Source: Streptomyces sp. NBC_01353 (lineage in GTDB: Bacteria > Actinomycetota > Actinomycetes > Streptomycetales > Streptomycetaceae). From it: 64,000 bases of DNA. The number at the start of each line of letters is the position of its first letter. Position 1 is the first letter of the stretch. Positions 26,172-32,843 of the stretch are shown in pieces. The stretch lies in NCBI RefSeq assembly GCF_036237275.1, contig NZ_CP108352.1, forward strand, positions 6,200,001 through 6,264,000, in the 5' to 3' direction. The notes below the pieces were generated by a model. The model searched no databases. It saw only the letters and a list, made by a program, of their open reading frames with translations, and was not told the origin of the DNA. A program made the translations under genes and the position numbers.

Positions 26172-27068
26172 TCAGGCGGCGGCGCGGATCGCCTCGTCGA
26201 TCGTGGGGAACGCGAACCGGAACCCGGACTCCGACAACCGGCCCGGCAGCACCCGCTGACTGCCCAGCACATCCTGGGCGAAGTCCCCGAGTACGAGCCT
26301 GAGGGCAGGAGCGGGGACCGCGCAGACCGTGGGACGGTGCAGCACACGGCCCATCGCCGCCGTCACCTCGCGGTTGGTGACCGGTTCGGGGGCCGTCAGA
26401 TTCACCGGGCCCGAGAGGGAGTCGGTCTCGATCAGATGCCGCAGGGCGGCCACCTCGTCGTGCAGCGAGATGAAGCTCCAGTACTGGCGGCCGTCGCCCA
26501 TCCGGCCACCCACACCGGCACGGAAGACCGGGAAGAGCCGGCCCCACGCCCCGCCCTCGCGGGCCACCACCAGACCCGTGCGGGCGTACGCGACCCGGAT
26601 ACCGGCCTCTTCGGCGGGGGCCGCCGCGGCCTCCCACTCCACGCACACCGAGGGCAGGAAACCCTCGCCCGCGGGTGCGCTCTCGTCCACGGCGCGCGAG
26701 CCGGTGTCGCCGTAGTAGCCCAGCGCCGTGCCGCACACCAGAACCTTCGGCGGATCGGCGAGCGAGGCGAGGGCCTGCGCGATCGCCGTCGTACCGAGCA
26801 CGCGGCTGTCGCGGATCTCCTTCTTGTACGCCTCGCTCCAGCGGCGCTCACCCACGCCGGCGCCCGCCAGATGCACGACCGCGTCGACGCCTACGAGCCC
26901 CGCCGCGTCCACGTACAGCCGCGCCGGGTCCCACTCGACCTCGTCCGCGGTCCGGGCGGGCCGCCGCACGAGGCGGGACACCTGATGGCCGTCGGCGCGC
27001 AGCGAACGCACCAGGGCGGAGCCGATGAGTCCGGAGGCGCCGGTGACCGCGATTCGGGAGCGTTGCAT
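26172..27068 (-). CDS. TIGR01777-type NAD(P)-dependent epimerase (YfcH/SDR39U1-like)
   Basis: 298 aa from the ATG at 27068; the longer frame upstream lies across the divergent GNAT gene and is rejected. SRIAVTGASGLIGSALVRSL is the Rossmann GxxGxxG motif of extended SDR proteins. VDAVVHLAGAGVGERRWSEAYKKEIRDSRV and LGYYGD are hallmarks of the TIGR01777 subgroup, as is the C-terminal VLGSQRVLPGRL. The family's substrate is unknown. Divergent from a GNAT gene with 46 bp between starts. Confidence 0.95.
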   Translation of the reverse strand: MQRSRIAVTGASGLIGSALVRSLRADGHQVSRLVRRPARTADEVEWDPARLYVDAAGLVGVDAVVHLAGAGVGERRWSEAYKKEIRDSRVLGTTAIAQALASLADPPKVLVCGTALGYYGDTGSRAVDESAPAGEGFLPSVCVEWEAAAAPAEEAGIRVAYARTGLVVAREGGAWGRLFPVFRAGVGGRMGDGRQYWSFISLHDEVAALRHLIETDSLSGPVNLTAPEPVTNREVTAAMGRVLHRPTVCAVPAPALRLVLGDFAQDVLGSQRVLPGRLSESGFRFAFPTIDEAIRAAA

Positions 27069-27114
27069 GGGGACATCCTGCCCTCCCCGGTCCGCACATG
27101 GCACAGTTGCCGAC

Positions 27115-27615
27115 ATGATCGTGCCGGAGACGCACATACGACGGGCCCTTCCCGCCGACGAGGACGCCCTCGGGGAGCTGGACCGCGCCACCTGGTCGCC
27201 GCTGCACGCCGTGATGCCCGCGCCGGAACCCCCGTACGGACCGTTCTTCGACGAGCGGCACCGGCCCGAGGACTATCTGGTCGCGGAGCAGGGCCGGACC
27301 GTCGTCGGCTATCTGCGGCTCGTGCCGCCGACCCCGCTCGCGTGCAACGCGCACGTCCGCCAGATCCAGGGCCTCGCCGTCGCCGAGAACGCCCGTGGCC
27401 GGGGCGTGGCCCGCGCGCTGCTGCGCGCCGCCATGGAGGAGACACGGCGGCAGGGCGGCACCCGGCTCACCCTGCGCGTCCTCGGCCACAACAAGCCCGC
27501 CCGCGCCCTCTACACGTCCGAGGGCTTCGTGGTCGAGGGCGTCCTGCCCGGCGAGTTCTTCCTGGACGGCGCGTACGTCGACGACGTCCTGATGGGCCGC
27601 GCGGTCACGCCGTAG
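27115..27615 (+). CDS. GNAT-family N-acetyltransferase
   Basis: 166 aa from the ATG at 27115. The acetyl-CoA site is seen as IQGLAVAENARGRGVARALLRAA (motif A with RGRGVA), followed by LRVLGHNKPARALYTSEGFVVEGVL (motif B). Substrate unknown; small molecule or protein N-terminus are both possible. The TAG stop lies in the first copy of a tandem repeat. Confidence 0.95.
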   Translation: MIVPETHIRRALPADEDALGELDRATWSPLHAVMPAPEPPYGPFFDERHRPEDYLVAEQGRTVVGYLRLVPPTPLACNAHVRQIQGLAVAENARGRGVARALLRAAMEETRRQGGTRLTLRVLGHNKPARALYTSEGFVVEGVLPGEFFLDGAYVDDVLMGRAVTP

Positions 27616-27742
27616 GCGGTGTCCGGCGGATCACGGCCGGGGCCTAGGCGGTGTCCGGCGGATCACGGCCGGGGCCGCGGCGCCTGGCACGGCACCAGAC
27701 GCCGCGTCCAATCCGGCCCTGACCCGCCGGACACCCCCTAGG
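27613..27742. repeat. Tandem and inverted copies of the GGTGTCCGGCGGATC element
   Basis: Two direct 32-bp copies (27613-27644 and 27645-27676) begin TAGGCGGTGTCCGGCGGATC. An inverted, slightly diverged copy lies at 27714-27742. Copy 2 and the inverted copy can fold into a long hairpin between the convergent GNAT and TetR genes, so the block may serve as a terminator. The outer copies supply both genes' TAG stops. Confidence 0.88.
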
Positions 27743-28385
27743 CGCGCCCGCCCTCCCGGGGTGTCAACGGGGCCATCCCGCCCATCAGTTCGCGCAGGCA
27801 CCGCACCGCCAGCTCGGCCGGTGCCCCCTTGCCCCGTACCGGCGCGTCCGTCTCCGCCCACGCCTCCAGGGCCACCCGGATCGCGTCGGTGGCCGCCGCC
27901 GCCGCGAGCCGTACCTCCAGCGGGTCGGCGTCCGGTCCTGCCAGCTGGGCCACCACGGCCAGCAGCTTCTCCTCCGACTCCTGGTTGACCCGGTACCAGA
28001 CCGCCCGCAGCGCCGGGTCCGCGGCGGCCGCGCGCAGCAGCCCCCGCGTCCACCGCAGCCCCTCCGCGGCCTCCTCGTCGGCCGCCGCGAGCGCCTCCCT
28101 GATCGACCGCTCCAGCGCGGCCGGCACGGTCGAACCCGGCTCCGCCGCCGCGAGCGACTCACGCCAGCGGTCCGCGCCGCCCGCCAGGAGCGGGGCGACG
28201 GCGTCCTGCTTGGAGCGGAAGTAGCGGTAGAAGGTCCGCAGCGCGACCCCGGCGCGCAGGGCGATGTCCTCGGCCGTCGTGCCGTCCGGGCCGCGCTCGG
28301 TGAAGAGCTCGGCGGCGGCCCGGGCGATGTCGAGCTGGGTGGCGGCCTTGCGGCGCTCCGTCAGGGAGGGGGGCTTGGTGCTCAC
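27738..28385 (-). CDS. TetR-family regulator
   Basis: 215 aa from the GTG at 28385; a GTG at 28406 is an alternative. The helix-turn-helix is GTTAEDIALRAGVALRTFYRYFRSKQDAV at about 34-62, the TetR signature with YRYF. The C-terminal ligand domain is Ala/Glu-rich. It is divergent from two coupled SDR genes, and three short palindromes lie in the spacer, so it most likely represses the SDR pair and itself. Confidence 0.93.
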   Translation of the reverse strand: MSTKPPSLTERRKAATQLDIARAAAELFTERGPDGTTAEDIALRAGVALRTFYRYFRSKQDAVAPLLAGGADRWRESLAAAEPGSTVPAALERSIREALAAADEEAAEGLRWTRGLLRAAAADPALRAVWYRVNQESEEKLLAVVAQLAGPDADPLEVRLAAAAATDAIRVALEAWAETDAPVRGKGAPAELAVRCLRELMGGMAPLTPREGGRA

Positions 28386-28400
28386 CGTACGAAGGGTACG
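28386..28400. promoter_or_regulatory. Palindrome at the TetR start (candidate operator)
   Basis: CGTAC-GAAGG-GTACG lies directly upstream of the GTG at 28385. Its arms resemble those of the palindrome at 28458. Confidence 0.4.
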
Positions 28401-28418
28401 CCCCACCTCTGCCGACCA

Positions 28419-28431
28419 TGCATTTCATGCA
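28419..28431. promoter_or_regulatory. Palindrome TGCAT-TTC-ATGCA in the TetR/SDR spacer
   Basis: A perfect 5+3+5 inverted repeat, AT-rich for this genome, in the middle of the divergent promoter region. Confidence 0.45.
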
Positions 28432-28457
28432 GGTATGGCAAACCGTGCCACTTGGAC

Positions 28458-28472
28458 GTACGGTGTCCGTAC
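28458..28472. promoter_or_regulatory. Palindrome GTACGG-TGT-CCGTAC, likely TetR operator
   Basis: A perfect 6+3+6 inverted repeat 51 bp before the first SDR gene. Placement and symmetry suit a TetR-type operator. Confidence 0.5.
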
Positions 28473-28523
28473 ATCGCGAGGCTCGCCACCGAGAGCCCTC
28501 GTCGTCGAGAGGTCGGACAGGAC

Positions 28524-29309
28524 ATGAACCGCTACGAAGGACGCCGCGCACTGGTCACCGGTGGCGGCTCCGGCATCGGCCAGGCCACCGTGCTGCGCAT
28601 GCTCGCCGAGGGCGGCACCGTCGTCGCCGCGGACATCAGCGAGGACGGCCTGAAGGACACCGTCGCCAAGACGGACGCGGCCGGCGACCGACTGACCACC
28701 GTCGTCCTGAACGTCGCCGACGAGGCCTCGGTACGCGCGGCCGTCGCCACCGCCGTCGAGACGCTGGGCGGCCTGGACGTCCTGGTCAACGCGGCCGGCA
28801 TCCTGCGTTCCTCGCACACCCACGAGACCAGCCTCGACTCCTTCGAGCAGGTCCTCCGGACCAACCTGACCGGCACCTTCCTGGTGATCCGCGAGGCGAT
28901 CCCCGCGCTCCTGGAGGGCAACGGCCCCGCCGTGGTCAACTTCTCCTCCACCTCGGCGATGTTCGCCCACCCGTACATGGCCGCCTACGCGGCCAGCAAG
29001 GGCGGCATCCAGTCCATGACCCACGCCCTCGCTGCCGAGTACGCCAAGCAGGGCATCCGCTTCACCGCCGTCCAGCCCGGCTCCATCTCCTCCGGCATGA
29101 CCGACGGCACCGGCGCCAGCCGCCAGTCCGTCGGCCCCGGCCTGCCCGAGGACACCGACTGGTCCCTCTTCGCCAAGCTCGCCCCCGCCCTCGGCCAGGG
29201 CTTCGCCGGACCGGAGACCGTCGCCGGCGTCGTGGCCATGCTGGCGAGCGAGGACGGGAAGTTCATCACCGGCACCGAGGTCCGTGTCGACGGCGGGACC
29301 CACTTCTGA
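28524..29309 (+). CDS. Short-chain dehydrogenase/reductase (first of a coupled pair)
   Basis: 261 aa from the ATG at 28524. Classical SDR: ALVTGGGSGIGQA (TGxxxGxG), LVNAAGI (NAG motif), catalytic Ser in VNFSSTSAM, and YAASK (YxxxK). The C-terminus GTEVRVDGGTHF is typical of NAD-dependent classical SDRs. Substrate unknown, probably a hydroxysteroid- or ketone-like molecule. Its stop overlaps the start of the second SDR gene (TGATG). Confidence 0.96.
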   Translation: MNRYEGRRALVTGGGSGIGQATVLRMLAEGGTVVAADISEDGLKDTVAKTDAAGDRLTTVVLNVADEASVRAAVATAVETLGGLDVLVNAAGILRSSHTHETSLDSFEQVLRTNLTGTFLVIREAIPALLEGNGPAVVNFSSTSAMFAHPYMAAYAASKGGIQSMTHALAAEYAKQGIRFTAVQPGSISSGMTDGTGASRQSVGPGLPEDTDWSLFAKLAPALGQGFAGPETVAGVVAMLASEDGKFITGTEVRVDGGTHF

Positions 29310-30154
29310 TGTCCTCCCTCGCCGCACGTGTCTTCGGCGGCCGGACCGCCGTCATCACCGGCGCCTCCTCCGGCATCGGCGCCGGGCTCGCCCGCCACGC
29401 CGCCGGACTCGGTATGAAACTGGTGCTCGCCGACATCGCCGCCGAACGCCTCGCCGCCTTCGCCGACGAGGTGCGCGCGACCGACACCCGGCCCGAGGTC
29501 GAGACCGTCGTCACCGACGTCGCCGACCCAGCCGCCGTCGACGCCCTCGCCGACCACGCGTACACCCGCTTCGGCACCGTCGACCTGCTGGTCAACAACG
29601 CCGGGATCATGGCCATGGGTTACTCCTGGGAGATCCCGGCCGACCGCTGGGACGCCATGCTCCGGGTCAACATCGGCGGCTACGTCAACGGCATCCGCTC
29701 CTTCGTCCCACGGATGCTGGAGCGCGGCGAGCAGGCCTGGGTGGTGAACGTGTCCTCCATCGGCGGCCTGCTGCCCAGCCCGCTCATGGCGCCGTACAGC
29801 GCCACCAAGTTCGGCGCGCTCGCGCTGACCGAGTCGCTGCACTACGAGATGCGGATGAAGGGCGCCCCGATCCAGGTGTCCGTGGTGACCCCCGGCGCGG
29901 TCAAGAGCGAGATCTTCCGGGCGGCCCGCCCCGGCGCGTCCGAAGCGCCCGAGGTCACCGGCTTCGCCGATCGGCTGCAGACGCTCAGCGACGAGCACGG
30001 GCTGACGCCGGAGGAGCACGCCGAGCGGGTCTTCGCGCAGGTCGCGGAGGGGAAGTACTGGGTGGTCCCGCAGCCCGACACCCTCCACGAGGCGCTCCCG
30101 GCGCGGACGGACATGATCCTCGGCCAGGTGGACCCCGAGCTGCGGCTCGGCTGA
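29309..30154 (+). CDS. Short-chain dehydrogenase/reductase (second of a coupled pair)
   Basis: 281 aa from the ATG at 29309, overlapping the previous stop. TAVITGASSGIGAGLA, LLVNNAGIM, VVNVSSIGG and YSATKF give all SDR motifs. The C-terminal 80 residues form a long lid (EVTGFADRLQ, EHAERVFAQV, KYWVVPQPDT) as in SDRs acting on bulky substrates. With its partner it could catalyse successive oxidations; the TetR gene next door probably responds to the substrate. Confidence 0.96.
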   Translation: MSSLAARVFGGRTAVITGASSGIGAGLARHAAGLGMKLVLADIAAERLAAFADEVRATDTRPEVETVVTDVADPAAVDALADHAYTRFGTVDLLVNNAGIMAMGYSWEIPADRWDAMLRVNIGGYVNGIRSFVPRMLERGEQAWVVNVSSIGGLLPSPLMAPYSATKFGALALTESLHYEMRMKGAPIQVSVVTPGAVKSEIFRAARPGASEAPEVTGFADRLQTLSDEHGLTPEEHAERVFAQVAEGKYWVVPQPDTLHEALPARTDMILGQVDPELRLG

Positions 30155-30161
30155 CGGACCG

Positions 30162-30200
30162 GTACGGACCCGGGGTGGGGACGGACCCCCGGGTTCGTAC
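30162..30200. terminator. Hairpin between the SDR pair and the DUF4240 gene
   Basis: GTACGGACCCGGGG (30162-30175) pairs with CCCCGGGTTCGTAC (30187-30200) with one mismatch. Suited to terminate the + strand SDR operon and the convergent gene. Confidence 0.65.
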
Positions 30201-30221
30201 CTCTTCCATGGAGCCCGCGGC

Positions 30222-30740
30222 CTAGGCGCCGAAGCGCTCCCACAGCCGTGGATAGCGCGCCGCGAGGACCGCGTCGTCCGCCAGGTCGAACGCCACGCCC
30301 TCCGGCTCCGCCGGCTGCGGCGGAATCCCCAGATCCGGCGCCTCCGCGCCTGTGAGCTGCTCGTACGCCTCGTCGGCGGCGAAGCCCAACTCCTCGCCGT
30401 CCCCGTCGATCTCCTCGTCGAAGTCGACCAGCAGCTCGGCCAGCGCGTCGGGTTCGTGCACCGCGCCCTCGAAGGCCTCGCGGCCCTGCCCGATCAGCCA
30501 GCAGCGGAAGTAGTCGAAGGCGTCGTCGCTCGCCCCGTCGAGCAGCACCGCGGCCGCGCCCCACAGATCCCAGCGGTACGCGCGGTTGTAGCGGGCCTCG
30601 AAGTGGCGGGCGAAGTCGAGCACGGAGTCGGGGTCGAGCTGCAGCAGCCGCTCGACGAGCAGGTCGGCGTGTTCCTCGGGGTCGCCCTCGGCGGCCTCGC
30701 GGGTGGAGTCGATGATCTCCCAGAACTCCGTCTCGTCCAT
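30222..30740 (-). CDS. DUF4240-domain protein
   Basis: 172 aa from the ATG at 30740. MDETEFWEIIDSTREAAEGDPEEHADLLVERL is the typical start of DUF4240 proteins; the RWDLWGAAAVLLDGASDDAFDYFRCWLIGQGREAFE block is also characteristic. Very acidic, soluble, no signal. The family is common in Streptomyces in several copies; no function is established. Divergent from an SDR gene with a 99-bp spacer. Confidence 0.93.
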   Translation of the reverse strand: MDETEFWEIIDSTREAAEGDPEEHADLLVERLLQLDPDSVLDFARHFEARYNRAYRWDLWGAAAVLLDGASDDAFDYFRCWLIGQGREAFEGAVHEPDALAELLVDFDEEIDGDGEELGFAADEAYEQLTGAEAPDLGIPPQPAEPEGVAFDLADDAVLAARYPRLWERFGA

Positions 30741-30839
30741 CACGGACCAAGCATCGACCTTGGAGGGGGGCGACGCACCCGGAAACAACCAAAATGAAAC
30801 CGGACAGGGGATGTCGTACTTTCCTGTCACGCTCGTTCC

Positions 30840-31757
30840 ATGGAGACGGAAACGAAGCCGCTCAGCGGCAGGATCGCACTGGTCGCGGGCGCGACGCGGG
30901 GCGCCGGACGGGCTATCGCCGTGGAGCTCGGCACGGCGGGCGCCACCGTGTACGTGACCGGGCGCACCACCCGGGAGAAGGTCAGCGAGGTCGGCCGTAC
31001 GACCGAGACCATCGAGCAGGCGGCCGAGCTGGTGACGGCGGCGGGCGGCGAGGGCATCGCCGTTCCCACCGACCATCTGGAGATCGACCAGGTTCGTGCG
31101 CTCGTCGAACGGATCGACAAGGAGCAGGGCCGGCTCGACGTCCTGGTGAACGACGTCTGGGGCGGCGAGCACCTGATCGAGTTCGACAAGAAGGTCTGGG
31201 AGACCGACCTGACGGGCGGGCTGCGGATGCTGGAGCTCGGAGTGAAGACGCACGCGATCACCTCCCGCCTCGCGCTGCCCCTGCTGATCAGGAACCCCGG
31301 TGGCCTGGTCGTCGAGATGACGGACGGCACGGCCGAGTACAACACCCGGTTCCGGAACAACTTCTTCTACGACCTCGCGAAGTGCGCGCCTCTCCGGATG
31401 GCGTTCGCGCTCGCCCATGATCTCGAGAGCGTGGGCGGTACGGCCGTCGCGCTCACGCCGGGCTGGCTGCGGTCCGAGCAGATGCTCGCCGCGTTCGAGG
31501 TCACGGAGGAGAACTGGCGCGACGCGGTCGAGAGGATCCCCGGCTTCGCGATCGCCGAGTCGCCGGTGTACGTCGGCAGGGCGGTGGCGGCGCTCGCCGC
31601 CGACCCCGAACGGGCCCGCTGGAACGGCCGGTCGCTCGACAGCGGCCGGCTCGCGAAGGAGTACGGCTTCACGGACGCCGACGGCTCCCAGCCGGACGCG
31701 TGGGGCTTCATGATCGCGGGCGAAACGGGGGAGCCGGACGTGGCGGACTACCGCTAG
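30840..31757 (+). CDS. SDR-family oxidoreductase
   Basis: 305 aa from the ATG at 30840. The cofactor motif VAGATRGAGRAIAVELG and the region YVTGRTTRE (an Arg favouring NADPH) are clear. The usual NNAG is NDVWGGE, typical of an actinobacterial SDR subgroup. The catalytic Tyr-Lys is FYDLAKCAPLRMAFALAHDL with Tyr and Lys in place. Substrate unknown. Single gene, facing the WYL regulator tail to tail. Confidence 0.92.
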   Translation: METETKPLSGRIALVAGATRGAGRAIAVELGTAGATVYVTGRTTREKVSEVGRTTETIEQAAELVTAAGGEGIAVPTDHLEIDQVRALVERIDKEQGRLDVLVNDVWGGEHLIEFDKKVWETDLTGGLRMLELGVKTHAITSRLALPLLIRNPGGLVVEMTDGTAEYNTRFRNNFFYDLAKCAPLRMAFALAHDLESVGGTAVALTPGWLRSEQMLAAFEVTEENWRDAVERIPGFAIAESPVYVGRAVAALAADPERARWNGRSLDSGRLAKEYGFTDADGSQPDAWGFMIAGETGEPDVADYR

Positions 31758-31841
31758 GGCGCGGGGGCGCGCGTCATGAGGGCGGCCGCCAGCCGCTGAC
31801 CCGTGCGCCCCGGGGCCGCGGCCCCGCGGCCCAGGCCCCGC

Positions 31842-32804
31842 TCAGTCGTAGAGCGCCCCGAGACCCCGTGCCGCCTCCGCGAAGCGGGCCCGCAGAGGCT
31901 TGGGGGCGAGGATCTCCGCCTCCGGGCCGAGTGCGAGCAGCTGGCTGAAGGCGACCTGCTCGTTCTCCACGCGGAGCGTCACCGTCACCCGGCCCTCGGC
32001 GTCCTTCGCGCCCGCCGCCAGCGCCTCCTCGGCCGCCGCGCGGTCCGTCGCGTACGGCAGCCGACGCGCCCCCGCCTCCGAGAGCCGGAGCACGACCTCG
32101 GCACGCAGGATCGACCGGGCGAACTCCGCGGCCCGCTCCGCCCAGAAGGCCGGCAGGTCGAACGACTCGTCCCGTTCGAAACGCTCCTCGCCGAGGGCCA
32201 CGGCCGCGAAGCGGTCCACCCGGTACGTACGGAACGCCGTGCCCGAGCGCGCGCACAGGTACCAGACCCCGGCCTTCAGAACGAGGCCGTACGGCGCCAG
32301 CTCGCGCTCCACCTCGCTGTCCCCGCGCCGGTAGCGGGCCGAGATCGTCCGGTCGTCCCAGACCGCCTCCGCGATCGGGGCGAGCAACTCGGGCGTCTCC
32401 GGCTCCTGGTACCAGCCGGGGGCGTCCAGATGGAAGCGCTGGGCCGCCGACTCCGGGGCGTCGCGCAGGGAGGGCAGCAGCGCCGCGGACACCTTCAGAC
32501 GGGCCGCCGAAGCCGCGTCGTCGAGCCCCATGTCCCGCAGCGCGCCCGGCAGCCCGGACAGGAACAGCGCCTCGGCCTCGCCGCGCGCCAGGCCCGTCAG
32601 ACGGGTGCGGTACCCACCGATCAGCCGGTACCCGCCCGCCCGACCCCGGTCCGCATACACCGGAACCCCCGCCTCCGAGAGGGCGAGGGCATCGCGGGTG
32701 ATGGTCCGTTCGGACACCTCCAGCTCCGCGGCCAGTTCGGCCGCCGTCATCGACGGACGGGACTGGAGCAGCAGGACCATCTTGATCAGCCGGGCGGCAC
32801 GCAT
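31842..32804 (-). CDS. WYL-domain (YafY-type) transcriptional regulator
   Basis: 320 aa from the ATG at 32804. N-terminal HTH_11: ARLIKMVLLLQSRPSMTAAELAAELEVSERTITRDALALSEAGVPV. The WYL domain begins near residue 140 (ISARYRRGD, LAPYGLVLKAGVWYLCARSG, TYRVDRF), with the Trp-Tyr-Leu core. A C-terminal WCX extension follows. Such regulators bind ligands or nucleic acids via WYL. No obvious partner gene; the SDR gene at 30.8 kb is the nearest candidate target. Confidence 0.95.
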   Translation of the reverse strand: MRAARLIKMVLLLQSRPSMTAAELAAELEVSERTITRDALALSEAGVPVYADRGRAGGYRLIGGYRTRLTGLARGEAEALFLSGLPGALRDMGLDDAASAARLKVSAALLPSLRDAPESAAQRFHLDAPGWYQEPETPELLAPIAEAVWDDRTISARYRRGDSEVERELAPYGLVLKAGVWYLCARSGTAFRTYRVDRFAAVALGEERFERDESFDLPAFWAERAAEFARSILRAEVVLRLSEAGARRLPYATDRAAAEEALAAGAKDAEGRVTVTLRVENEQVAFSQLLALGPEAEILAPKPLRARFAEAARGLGALYD

Positions 32805-32843
32805 GACCCCATCATGCGTGCCCGCACCGACAGTCGGACCTCG

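Noticed and set aside
31812-31825. Palindrome GGGGCCGCGGCCCC between an SDR and the WYL gene
   Set aside because: Short and expected by chance in DNA of this composition; terminator function not convincing.
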